DNA of 64,000 nucleotides from Lawsonibacter celer (lineage in GTDB: Bacteria > Bacillota > Clostridia > Oscillospirales > Oscillospiraceae), in contig NZ_JACOEA010000009.1 in assembly GCF_014281125.1 (NCBI RefSeq), positions 1-64,000 on the forward strand, in the 5' to 3' direction. This document shows, one piece after another, positions 50,500-58,534 of the stretch; position 1 is the stretch's first letter, and each line of letters begins with the position of its first letter. The position numbers and the translations under genes were made by a program. Under the pieces are notes generated by a model, which was not told where the DNA came from, did no database searches, and saw nothing but the letters and a program-made list of their open reading frames with translations.

Positions 50500-52647
50500 T
50501 TATGCACAGCCGGCCAGCCGGGCCGCACCGGCCACCAGGGCGCACACCAGCATGCCGGCTGCGGTGGGGAGGGCGAAGGCAAGCAGGGTCCATTTGAGGC
50601 TTTTGGTCTCCTTGCCCACGGTCATGCAGGTGGTGGAGCAGGGCCAGTGCATCAGGGAGAAGAGCATGGTGCACACCGCAGTCAGCCAGGTCCAGCCGTT
50701 GTCAATGAGCAGGGCGCGCAGGCTGTCCAGGGACTGGAAGTCCTGGAGGGTGCCCGTGGCCAGGTAGCCCATCATTATAATCGGGATCACGATTTCATTG
50801 GCTGGAAAGCCCAGGATAAAGGCCATGAGGATAACGCCGTCCAGACCCAGCAGCCGGGCAAAGGGGTCCAGAAAACCGGTACACCACTGAAGCACGCTGG
50901 TCCCGCCCACGGTGATATTGGCGCACAGCCAGATCACCAGCCCGGCCGGAGCGGCCACCGCCGCAGCCCGCCCCAGGACAAACAGAGTGCGGTCCAGCAC
51001 GGAACGGACAATCACCTGACCGATTCTCGGCCGCCGGTAGGGGGGAAGCTCCAGGGTAAAGGAGGAGGGCACACCCTTCAAAAGCGTGCCGGACAGCAGC
51101 CGGGACACGGCGAAGGTCATCGCTACCCCCAGAACAATGACTCCGGTCAGCAGCAGGGCGGAAAGCAGTGACTGTCCGCCTCCGGCGGAGGAGCCCACAA
51201 AAAACATGGTAATAATTGCAATGAGGGTGGGAAATCGCCCGTTGCAGGGGACAAAATTGTTGGTGAGCATGGCGATCAGCCGCTCCCGGGGTGAGTCGAT
51301 GATGCGGCAGCCGGTGACGCCGGCGGCATTGCAGCCGAAGCCCATACAGAGGGTCAGCGCCTGCTTGCCGCAGGCTCCGGCCTTCTGAAAGGCGTGATCC
51401 AGTACAAAGGCCACCCGGGGAAGATAGCCGAAGTCCTCCAGCAGGGTGAAGAGGGGGAAGAAGATGGCCATGGGGGGAAGCATGACGCTCACGACCCAGG
51501 CCAGGGTGCGGTACGCCCCCAGCACCAGCAGACCGTGGAGCCAGTCCGGGGCGTTGAGATAGGCAAACAGATCGCTCAGACGGTCCTGTATCCAGAACAG
51601 ACCGCGGGAGAGCAGGTCCGAGGGGTAGTTGGCCCCCTGAATGGTCAGCCAGAACACCGCAGCCAGCAGCAGAAGCATGACCGGAATCCCGGTGGCACGG
51701 GAGGTGAACAGCCGGTCCAGCCGCCGGTCCCGCCGGTCGCTGCGGGCGGTCTGCGTAAGGGTTCCATTGCAGATGTCCTCGGCGTTTAGCACCAGGCAGG
51801 AGACGACCCGGTCCAGAAACGCCTCCCGGTCGATGCCGGCCGCCTGCAGTGCGTCCCACTGGGCGGCCACTGCCTGGGCCACCGCTTCGTCCGCCCGGAG
51901 GCAGATGCCCAGGGTGTGCTCCATGGAGGAGAGCAGACCCTCGTTCCCGTCCAGCAGTCGCAGGGCGGTCCAGCGGGCGGGCAGGCGGCCGTCCAGACGG
52001 GGCGCGAGAAGCGGCTCCAGGGCGGAGACGGCGGCTTCAATGGGGGCCAGATAGCGCACCGGGGCGGGGGCGGGCGGCGCCGGGGCGGAGGAGAGGGCCG
52101 CCACGGCATCCATCAGCTCCTCCAGCCCCTCCCCGCGGCCTGCCGACGTGCCGACCACGGGAACACCCAGCCGCCGGGAGAGAGCGTCCAGGTCGACGCG
52201 CACCCCTTTGCGTCTGGCCTCGTCGAGAAGATTGACGCATACCACGGTCCGGGGCATCAGTTCCAGGGTCTGGAGCACCAGATTCAGATTGCGCTCCAGA
52301 CAGGTGGCATCGCACACCACAACCGCGCAGTCCGCACCGCCGAAGCAGAGAAAGTCCCGGGCCACCGCCTCCTCTGCGGAGTGGGCCATGAGGGAGTAGG
52401 TGCCGGGCAGATCGACCAGCACATAGCCCCGCCCCTGGTGTTCGCAGCGGCCCTGGGCGTTGGCCACGGTCTTGCCCGGCCAGTTTCCTGTGTGCTGATG
52501 TAAGCCGGTGAGGGCGTTGAATACCGTTGATTTGCCCACATTGGGGTTGCCCGCCAGGGCGATGACCTTGTCGTCCGGCCGCTCCCGCCGGATCACAAGG
52601 CCGCCGTCCACCGCTCCGGCGCCGGTGGAGGATTTGGTCAGTCCCAT
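50500..52647 (-). CDS. feoB: Ferrous iron transport protein B
   Basis: 715 aa. Cytoplasmic GTPase domain: G1 'AGNPNVGKSTVFNALTG' (about 31-47), G3 'DLPGTYSL', G4-like 'NLLDEA'; then a helical spacer and about eight membrane helices with 'CMGFGCNAAGVTGCRI' and 'LTNNFVPCNGRFPTLIAI', the two Cys-containing Gate motifs. A 25-aa N-terminal extension precedes G1. Imports Fe2+ across the membrane in anaerobic conditions. It follows feoA by 18 nt in one operon. No feoC is seen. Confidence 0.95.
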   Translation of the reverse strand: MGLTKSSTGAGAVDGGLVIRRERPDDKVIALAGNPNVGKSTVFNALTGLHQHTGNWPGKTVANAQGRCEHQGRGYVLVDLPGTYSLMAHSAEEAVARDFLCFGGADCAVVVCDATCLERNLNLVLQTLELMPRTVVCVNLLDEARRKGVRVDLDALSRRLGVPVVGTSAGRGEGLEELMDAVAALSSAPAPPAPAPVRYLAPIEAAVSALEPLLAPRLDGRLPARWTALRLLDGNEGLLSSMEHTLGICLRADEAVAQAVAAQWDALQAAGIDREAFLDRVVSCLVLNAEDICNGTLTQTARSDRRDRRLDRLFTSRATGIPVMLLLLAAVFWLTIQGANYPSDLLSRGLFWIQDRLSDLFAYLNAPDWLHGLLVLGAYRTLAWVVSVMLPPMAIFFPLFTLLEDFGYLPRVAFVLDHAFQKAGACGKQALTLCMGFGCNAAGVTGCRIIDSPRERLIAMLTNNFVPCNGRFPTLIAIITMFFVGSSAGGGQSLLSALLLTGVIVLGVAMTFAVSRLLSGTLLKGVPSSFTLELPPYRRPRIGQVIVRSVLDRTLFVLGRAAAVAAPAGLVIWLCANITVGGTSVLQWCTGFLDPFARLLGLDGVILMAFILGFPANEIVIPIIMMGYLATGTLQDFQSLDSLRALLIDNGWTWLTAVCTMLFSLMHWPCSTTCMTVGKETKSLKWTLLAFALPTAAGMLVCALVAGAARLAGCA

Positions 52648-52665
52648 TGCCGCCGCCCCCTTCCG

Positions 52666-52935
52666 TTAAGCGGGCACAGCCCGCCGGGCTGGGTGGAGCA
52701 GGGGTTCCGCCTGGGTGTGGACGGTGTCCGCGTCACAGGCGCGCAGGGCAATGACCGCGCCGCGGATCCGATAAGCCGCAGGATCGCCCGCAGGGCTCTT
52801 GGCCACGCAGGTGACATAGGTGCCGGGGATCAGGCCGATATCCATCAGGCGTCGGCGCATGGCGCTGCCGGTATGCAGGGCGACCACACGGGCGCTCTGC
52901 CCCACTTGGAGCGCACTGAGGGAAAGCTCGTTCAT
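52666..52935 (-). CDS. feoA: Ferrous iron transport protein A
   Basis: 89 aa SH3-like protein: 'SALQVGQSARVVALHTGSAMRRRLMDIGLIPGTYVTCVAKSP' is the FeoA core. It is a cytosolic partner that modulates FeoB. First gene of the feo operon, divergent to the DtxR-type regulator. Confidence 0.9.
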   Translation of the reverse strand: MNELSLSALQVGQSARVVALHTGSAMRRRLMDIGLIPGTYVTCVAKSPAGDPAAYRIRGAVIALRACDADTVHTQAEPLLHPARRAVPA

Positions 52936-52967
52936 ATCTCAAAACTCCTCACATACATTGAGTGGAG

Positions 52968-52982
52968 GGAAACTATGTTTCC
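52968..52982. promoter_or_regulatory. Candidate metalloregulator operator between feoA and the DtxR-type gene
   Basis: GGAAAC-TAT-GTTTCC, a perfect 6-3-6 inverted repeat in the 108-nt divergent gap. Position and symmetry suit a dimeric repressor; the match to known MntR/IdeR boxes is only loose. Confidence 0.4.
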
Positions 52983-53043
52983 GCACCCTATCTTATTGCC
53001 ATGGGCCACGAATGGTGCTGAAAACGGCGGGAGGCGAACGGGT

Positions 53044-53484
53044 ATGTCCATGGAGGAACATCCGGATTTTTACACACAAAAGGGGTATCAGATGCGCAGG
53101 CAGGAACATTTGACCGGGGCGATGGAAGATTATCTGGAGATGATCTGCCGCCTGGCGCAGAGTGCGGGGTACGTGCGCACCGGGGATCTGGCCCAGCAGC
53201 TTCATGTGCGGCCGCCCTCCGCCTCAAAGATGGTGGGGCACCTGCGGGAGCGGGGGCTGGTATCCTTTGAGCGGTACGGCCTCATCCGCCCTACCGCGGC
53301 GGGATGGCAGATTGGCCGGCGGCTTTTGCGCAGGCATGAGGTGCTGCTGCGCTTTTTCCAGCGGGTCAACGGCACCGAGGATGAGCTGGAGCTGGTGGAG
53401 CAGGTGGAGCACGCCATTGACGAGCGGACGGTGGATAACCTGGAGGCCTGGCTGGGACGGATGGATGACGCGGACCAGGCGTAA
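53044..53484 (+). CDS. DtxR/MntR-family metal-dependent regulator
   Basis: 146 aa from ATG 53044 (GGGAGG 9 nt upstream; ATG 53050 also possible). Winged HTH 'TGAMEDYLEMICRLAQSAGYVRTGDLAQQLHVRPPSASKMVGHLRERGLV' (about 20-70) is the DtxR/MntR DNA-binding domain, followed by the dimerisation/metal domain with 'RRHEVLLRFFQ', 'ELVEQVEHAID'. No SH3 domain, as in MntR. Being divergent to feoAB it most likely represses iron uptake genes with Fe2+ or Mn2+. Confidence 0.88.
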   Translation: MSMEEHPDFYTQKGYQMRRQEHLTGAMEDYLEMICRLAQSAGYVRTGDLAQQLHVRPPSASKMVGHLRERGLVSFERYGLIRPTAAGWQIGRRLLRRHEVLLRFFQRVNGTEDELELVEQVEHAIDERTVDNLEAWLGRMDDADQA

Positions 53485-54145
53485 GCGGCGGCGGCAGGGG
53501 AGCTCTCTTCGGCCCCAGCTGTTCCTGCTGGCGGTCCTGGCGGCGGCCATTGTTCTTTTGCTGCTGCCCGATCTGCTCCGCCGTCCGCGTCCTCTTCCGC
53601 CCCCGCTGCCGGCCGGAGACGCGCCGCGGGCGGTGGAGGAGGTGCTGCCGGAGGATCTGGCCGGGCTGCGCCGGGCTTTTGTGGAGCAGGCGGCCTCCCT
53701 GGTGGGAAAGGTGGGGTATTTCTGGGGCGGCAAGTCTGACTGTATCGGGTGGGACGAGCGCTGGGGAATTCCGGCGGTGGTGACGGCCGCCGGGTGCAGC
53801 GACACCGGGAAGAGCATGCCCTTCGGCCTGGACTGCTCCGGCTATGTGTGCTGGGCGGCGGTCAATGCCGTTGGAGACCGGGCGGCCTATGGGAGCGTCG
53901 GCGACGGCGTACGGGCCCAGTGGGCGGCCTGCAGCCCGGTGGAATGGGCGGACGCCCAGCCGGGCGACCTGGCCTTTTTTCCGGATCTGTCCCATGTGGG
54001 AATTGTAGCGGGCCGGGATGAGAGCGGGAAGCTGCTGGTGCTCCACTGCTCCCGCAGCCTGGGGGGCGTGGTGTGCTCACCGGACGGAGCTGCCGCAGGG
54101 TTTACACAGCTGGGCAGGCCCGCGCTTTTTGCCGATTTTTTGTAA
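53465..54145 (+). CDS. Membrane-anchored NlpC/P60 peptidase
   Basis: 226 aa; start ATG 53465 overlaps the regulator's last 20 nt. Basic start (TRTRRKRRR), membrane helix 'LFLLAVLAAAIVLLLLPDLL' (about 18-37), Pro-rich linker, then the NlpC/P60 domain: 'GLDCSGYVCWA' (catalytic Cys near 122), 'SHVGIVAG' (His near 179) and 'LVLHCS' (third residue). It cuts peptidoglycan stem peptides at the cell surface. Linkage with the metal regulator is unusual and may only reflect translation coupling. Confidence 0.85.
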   Translation: MTRTRRKRRRQGSSLRPQLFLLAVLAAAIVLLLLPDLLRRPRPLPPPLPAGDAPRAVEEVLPEDLAGLRRAFVEQAASLVGKVGYFWGGKSDCIGWDERWGIPAVVTAAGCSDTGKSMPFGLDCSGYVCWAAVNAVGDRAAYGSVGDGVRAQWAACSPVEWADAQPGDLAFFPDLSHVGIVAGRDESGKLLVLHCSRSLGGVVCSPDGAAAGFTQLGRPALFADFL

Positions 54146-54203
54146 AAACCCGGAGAAAAGGACCGGCGCTTCTGTCAGTTGTGCCGAAGTAGAGCCGGGA
54201 CCA

Positions 54204-54232
54204 TTGACGCAGGAAAAAGAAGCCGGTACAAT
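54204..54232 (+). promoter_or_regulatory. Sigma-A promoter of the MATE exporter gene
   Basis: TTGACG and TACAAT with 17-nt spacing; predicted start near 54239. Confidence 0.65.
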
Positions 54233-54247
54233 AAAAAAAGAAATGCT

Positions 54248-54278
54248 TGACCGCAGCGGGACTGCTGCGGTCATTTAT
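54248..54278 (+). terminator. Hairpin with short U-run in the MATE leader (possible attenuator)
   Basis: Perfect 10-bp arms TGACCGCAGC / GCTGCGGTCA around a 6-nt loop, then TTTATT. It lies between the promoter and the start codon, so it could stop transcription early. Confidence 0.6.
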
Positions 54279-54296
54279 TGCCCGGAGGGTTGAAAA

Positions 54297-55661
54297 ATGG
54301 CAGAACAGCGGCAAGAAAACAAAATGGGCGTTATGCCGGTGGGGCGGCTTCTGATCAGTATGTCGCTGCCGATGATGGTCTCCATGCTGATCCAGGCTCT
54401 GTACAATGTGGTGGACAGCGTGTTTGTGGCCCAGATCAGTGAAAACGCCCTGACTGCGGTTTCTCTGGCGTTTCCGTTCCAGAATCTGATGATCGCGGTG
54501 GCTTCGGGCACTGGCGTGGGCGTCAACGCCCTGCTCTCCCGCAGCCTGGGGGAGAAGAATTATGACACCGCCAACAAGACGGCGGAAAACGGCGTGCTGC
54601 TGGCGGTCCTCAGCGCGGCCGCGTTCACCGCGGCGGGGCTGTTGGTCTCGCGCCTGTTTTTCTCCGCGCAGACTGATATTCAGGAGATTGTGGAGTATGG
54701 CACCACTTATATGACCATCTGCGGAGGCCTATGCGTCGGCATCTTCCTGGAGATTATGTTCGAGCGGCTGCTCCAGTCCACCGGGCGCACATTTTTCACC
54801 ATGATTACCCAGGGCACGGGGGCGGTTATCAACATTATTCTGGACCCGGTGCTCATCTTTGGCTATGGGCCGTTCCCTGAGATGGGGGTGGCCGGCGCGG
54901 CGCTGGCCACCGTACTGGGCCAGATCGCGGCCATGTTGCTGGCCATTGTGTTCAATGCCAGATGCAATCCGGAGATTCGGCTGCGGCTGAAGGGATTCCG
55001 GCCCGACGGGGCGATCATCAAGCGGATTTATCAGGTGGGCGTGCCCTCGATCATCATGGTATCCATCACTTCGGTTATGACCTTTGGCATGAACAAGATC
55101 CTGCTGGCCTTTTCCAGCACCGCGGCGGCGGTGCTGGGGGTGTATTTCAAGCTGCAGAGCTTTGTGTTCATGCCGGTGTTCGGCCTGAACAACGGCATGG
55201 TCCCCATTGTCTCCTACAATTATGGGGCGCGTCACCGGGGACGCCTGATCCGCACTATAAAGCTGGCGATCCTGACGGCGGTATGCATTATGCTGGCGGG
55301 CTTCGTGGCCATACAGTTCTGCGCGCAGCCGCTGCTGCTGCTCTTTAATGCCTCGGAACACATGCTCTCTATCGGCGTGCCCGCCCTGCGCATCATCAGC
55401 GTCAGCTTTGCCCTGGCCGGGTTCTGCATCGTGTGCTCATCCACCTTCCAGGCCCTGGGCAACGGGGTGATGAGCATGCTGGTCTCCATTGTGCGGCAGC
55501 TGGTTGTGCTGCTTCCTGCGGCTTGGCTGCTCTCCCTGAGCGGCAGAGTGGAGTTGGTTTGGCTGGCATTTCCAATTGCCGAGCTGGTCTCTCTGTGCCT
55601 GTGCGCCGGATTCCTGCGCCATATTTATCGGAAAGTCATTCAGCCCCTGGATAAGGCCTGA
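54297..55661 (+). CDS. MATE family efflux transporter
   Basis: 454 aa, 12 helices in two homologous bundles. N-terminal 'LISMSLPMMVSMLIQALYNVVDSVFVAQIS' (helix 1 with the MATE signature), 'GTGVGVNALLSRSLGE' near 66, and the matching second-half 'GVYFKLQSFVFMPVFGLNNGMVPIVSYNYGA' near 282. Na+- or H+-driven export of cationic drugs or metabolites. GGAGGGTTGAAAA precedes the ATG. Own promoter with a leader hairpin, own terminator: a single-gene unit. Substrate unknown. Confidence 0.9.
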   Translation: MAEQRQENKMGVMPVGRLLISMSLPMMVSMLIQALYNVVDSVFVAQISENALTAVSLAFPFQNLMIAVASGTGVGVNALLSRSLGEKNYDTANKTAENGVLLAVLSAAAFTAAGLLVSRLFFSAQTDIQEIVEYGTTYMTICGGLCVGIFLEIMFERLLQSTGRTFFTMITQGTGAVINIILDPVLIFGYGPFPEMGVAGAALATVLGQIAAMLLAIVFNARCNPEIRLRLKGFRPDGAIIKRIYQVGVPSIIMVSITSVMTFGMNKILLAFSSTAAAVLGVYFKLQSFVFMPVFGLNNGMVPIVSYNYGARHRGRLIRTIKLAILTAVCIMLAGFVAIQFCAQPLLLLFNASEHMLSIGVPALRIISVSFALAGFCIVCSSTFQALGNGVMSMLVSIVRQLVVLLPAAWLLSLSGRVELVWLAFPIAELVSLCLCAGFLRHIYRKVIQPLDKA

Positions 55662-55662
55662 A

Positions 55663-55704
55663 ATGTGCTCTTGCCTGCCCGACGGCAGGCAAGAGCACAT
55701 TTTG
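55663..55704. terminator. Intrinsic terminator after the MATE gene
   Basis: Perfect 17-bp arms ATGTGCTCTTGCCTGCC / GGCAGGCAAGAGCACAT around CGAC, then TTTTG. Confidence 0.85.
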
Positions 55705-55719
55705 CTGCGGAAATCGGAG

Positions 55720-55748
55720 TTGATTTGCCGGGCGCTTTCCTGTACAAT
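55720..55748 (+). promoter_or_regulatory. Sigma-A promoter of the glycosyltransferase-ligase operon
   Basis: TTGATT and TACAAT separated by 17 nt, 53 nt before the ATG at 55801. Confidence 0.6.
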
Positions 55749-55800
55749 AGAACCTGCGGGCCATGCCCGCACCCAACCAAGAGAAAAGGGGGCAGCTTTC

Positions 55801-56907
55801 ATGCTGAAAGTGCTCTATCTGCTGAACTTTGCCGGAAAGGCGGGGACGGAGCGGTATGTGGAGACGTTGGTGCACTATCTGAGCGGGGAACGGGTGCAGC
55901 CCTTTTTCGCCTATCACGAGGGCGGGCTGCTGGTGGAGCGGCTGGAGGCCATGGGTGTGCCCTGCCGCCGGGTGGAGATGCGCCGCCGGTTTGACCGGAA
56001 GGCGGCCAAGGCCCTGGCCGCCCTGTGCGCTGAGTGGGACATCGACGTGGTCCACTGCCACTATCTGCGGGAGCATTACACCGCCCTGCTGGCCAAGAAG
56101 TACAACCCAAAGATCCGCGTGGTGTATACCAATCACTTTGTGCTGGCCAACGACGCTGTGACCCGCTTTACCAACCGCATCATGGACAAGCGCCAGGACC
56201 AGATGATCGCCGTGTGCAATAAGGGGAAAGAGCAGCTCATTGCCAACGGCTGGAGCGGGGAGCGCATTCAGGTCATCTTTAACGCCGTGGACATGGAGGC
56301 GTGGGCGGGCGACCGGCAGTCGTCCACCCTGCGCTCCGAGCTGGGCCTGCCGGAGGACCGGTTTGTCATGCTGTGCGCCTCCCGCTTTGCCGATGACAAG
56401 GGGCACAAATATCTGATCAACTCGATCAAGCGGCTGACGGAAATTTCCGACGTGCCATTCACCCTGGTGCTGGCCGGGGACGGCCCTCTGCTGGAGCCGG
56501 CCAAGGCCCAGGTAAAGGAGCTGGGGCTGGAGGAGCAGGTGCTCTTCATCGGCTTCCGCAAGGACATCAAGAACCTGTACAAGGGCTCCGACCTGTACGT
56601 CAACTCGTCTCAGCATGAGGCGCTCTCCTTCCTCATCATCGAGGCCATGGCCGCCGGCCTGCCGGTGATCGCCACGGATATGGGGGGAAATTCCGACATT
56701 GTGAACGATCAGGCGGGGTGCGGACTGCTGGTGGAGTACGACAATCCGGACTCTATGGCGGGCGCCATGAAGCGTTTCCTGGAGGAGCCGGACTTTGCCG
56801 CCCAGTGCCGCAAACGGGCCCTGGCCACCATTGCGGAAAAATTTGAGGTGCACAAAATGGCCCAGGCCACCTATGCGGTATATGAGAAGGCCCTGAGCAG
56901 CCGCTGA
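55801..56907 (+). CDS. Glycosyltransferase family 4 (group 1)
   Basis: 368 aa GT-B fold. The first domain starts 'VLYLLNFAGKAGTERYVETLVHYL' (acceptor side, Gly-rich loop), 'VVHCHYLREHYTALLAK'. The second holds 'LVLAGDGPLLEPAKAQVKELGLEEQVLFIGFRKDIKNLYKGSDLYVNSSQHEALSFLIIEAMAAGLPVIATDMGGNSDIV', containing the EX7E-type glutamates of the donor site. Transfers a sugar from an NDP donor to a lipid-linked or surface glycan on the cytoplasmic face. The neighbouring ligase suggests a role in a surface polysaccharide. Confidence 0.88.
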   Translation: MLKVLYLLNFAGKAGTERYVETLVHYLSGERVQPFFAYHEGGLLVERLEAMGVPCRRVEMRRRFDRKAAKALAALCAEWDIDVVHCHYLREHYTALLAKKYNPKIRVVYTNHFVLANDAVTRFTNRIMDKRQDQMIAVCNKGKEQLIANGWSGERIQVIFNAVDMEAWAGDRQSSTLRSELGLPEDRFVMLCASRFADDKGHKYLINSIKRLTEISDVPFTLVLAGDGPLLEPAKAQVKELGLEEQVLFIGFRKDIKNLYKGSDLYVNSSQHEALSFLIIEAMAAGLPVIATDMGGNSDIVNDQAGCGLLVEYDNPDSMAGAMKRFLEEPDFAAQCRKRALATIAEKFEVHKMAQATYAVYEKALSSR

Positions 56908-56931
56908 ATCGACTAAAGGAGCAAATGACCC

Positions 56932-58470
56932 ATGACGATTGCACAAAACAGTATCTTCTTTCGCCTGCTTATGGCGATTGGGTGCTTCGCAAGCCAGGCG
57001 TGGAGGGGCAGCGCCCTGCGCCGGGGAATGGACGGGCTGGCCCGCTGGGCCGGGCGGCAGGTCCGGGGCAGCGCGGTCTGCCGCTTCCTGTGGAGGGAGG
57101 GGCGCATCCCTCAAAGCTGGCCCCACTCCGTCGCCTGCCGCCTGTTCACAGGCATCCTTAACCTGCCCTGCGCCCTGGTCAAATGGCTGTACCAGTTGGG
57201 GCGTAAGGTCTGGGAGACCAGCCTGTTCTGCCGTTTTTTGGCCCTGGCGGGCGGCGGGAGCTTTTTCTTCCTGGGCCTGTTTATGATGGTCATGCTCATG
57301 ACCCCTCACGGGATGTGGAACAATGTCTACGGCCTGCTGGGCACGGTGGGGGTGCTGGCGCTCTTTGTGATCGGCGGCGCCTCCCGGCCGAAAAACCGTC
57401 TGGAGTTGGACCGGCTTGGGCCCTATATGATCTTCTACATGGGCTTTATCTGTGCCGCTTTGGCGGGATCGCTGTCCACCCATATGTCCCTGCGCTTCTT
57501 CGCGTTCCACCTGACCGGCTTTTTGCTGGTGCTGCTGGTGGTGAGCAGCGTGCATAAATATGAGCAGCTGCAGCTGATGGTGGCCCTGGCCGTGCTGGGA
57601 CTCTCCGTAGCCGCCCTCTACGGCTGCTATCAGGGGTATGTGGGCGTGGACATCGTGCCCTCCCAGCAGGACATGGTCCTCAACGCTGGAATGCCGGGGC
57701 GGGTGTACTCCTTCTTTGACAACCCCAATAATTTTGCCGAACAGCTGGTGATGCTGCTGCCGCTGGACCTTGCCCTCTTCCTGAACGCCCGCTGGCGGGG
57801 GAAGCTGTTCGCCCTGCTCTCCCTCTGCCTGGGGGTGGCGGCCATCGGGTTCACCTACGGCCGCGCCAGCTGGATCGGCCTGACCCTGGCGGTGGTGATC
57901 TTCCTGGCCCTGCTGGACTGGCGCTTCGTGCCCCTGGTCCTTGTGCTGGGGGTGGCCGCCCTGCCGCTGTTGCCCGAGACCATTTACAACCGGATTCTCA
58001 CCATCGGCAACACCCAGGACACCTCCACCCGCTACCGCTTTGAGATCTACGCCACCACGAAGAACCTGATGGCCGACCACTGGGTCAGGGGCGTGGGCCT
58101 GGGCAGCGATGTGATGAAGCAGGTGTTCCAGACCTACCCCACTATCTTTGACGGCAGCTATCCCATCCACACCCACAACAATTACCTGCAGATGTGGGGA
58201 GAGACGGGGATCCTGGGCCTGATCTCTTTCCTGGCTCTGCTGGCCTGGCAGGTGAAGAGCGGGATACGGGCCTTTGTGCACGCGGGCGACAAACGGGTGC
58301 GTCGGATGCTGGCCGCTGCGGTGGGTGCCTTCTGCGGTATCCTGGTGATCGGCCTAGCCGAGTATACGTGGTTTTACCCCCGCAATATGTTCACCTACTG
58401 GTTCCTCTTCGGCGTAATTGCCGCCTGTGTCAAGCTGGCCCGGCAGCCCAGGGAGGGGCGCGCGTCTTAA
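56932..58470 (+). CDS. O-antigen ligase / polymerase family membrane protein
   Basis: 512 aa with about 11 helices from residue 95 onward and a short hydrophilic N-terminus. The family's large outside loop carries 'DIVPSQQDMVLNAGMPGRVYSFFDNPNNFAEQLVMLLPLDLALFL' and 'RVRGVGLGSDVMK...DGSYPIHTHNNYLQMWGETGILGL', matching Wzy/WaaL motifs, with the catalytic His (H in HTHNNYLQ, near 418). Joins or ligates sugar repeat units outside the membrane. Starts 24 nt after the glycosyltransferase with AAAGGAGC upstream. Confidence 0.88.
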   Translation: MTIAQNSIFFRLLMAIGCFASQAWRGSALRRGMDGLARWAGRQVRGSAVCRFLWREGRIPQSWPHSVACRLFTGILNLPCALVKWLYQLGRKVWETSLFCRFLALAGGGSFFFLGLFMMVMLMTPHGMWNNVYGLLGTVGVLALFVIGGASRPKNRLELDRLGPYMIFYMGFICAALAGSLSTHMSLRFFAFHLTGFLLVLLVVSSVHKYEQLQLMVALAVLGLSVAALYGCYQGYVGVDIVPSQQDMVLNAGMPGRVYSFFDNPNNFAEQLVMLLPLDLALFLNARWRGKLFALLSLCLGVAAIGFTYGRASWIGLTLAVVIFLALLDWRFVPLVLVLGVAALPLLPETIYNRILTIGNTQDTSTRYRFEIYATTKNLMADHWVRGVGLGSDVMKQVFQTYPTIFDGSYPIHTHNNYLQMWGETGILGLISFLALLAWQVKSGIRAFVHAGDKRVRRMLAAAVGAFCGILVIGLAEYTWFYPRNMFTYWFLFGVIAACVKLARQPREGRAS

Positions 58471-58477
58471 GAAAACG

Positions 58478-58516
58478 GCAAAGCCGCACGGAATCATCCG
58501 TGCGGCTTTGCTTTTT
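58478..58516. terminator. Intrinsic terminator between convergent genes
   Basis: Perfect 15-bp arms GCAAAGCCGCACGGA / TCCGTGCGGCTTTGC around ATCA; TTTTTAA follows on plus and CGTTTTC on minus. Confidence 0.85.
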
Positions 58517-58534
58517 AAGGGGCAGAGAACGCCG

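Noticed and set aside
55636..58281. 881-codon open frame on the minus strand opposite the glycosyltransferase and ligase
   Set aside because: It is the antisense shadow of two well-conserved plus-strand genes; the translation is rich in Gln/His/Gly with no domain, and it has no ribosome site.
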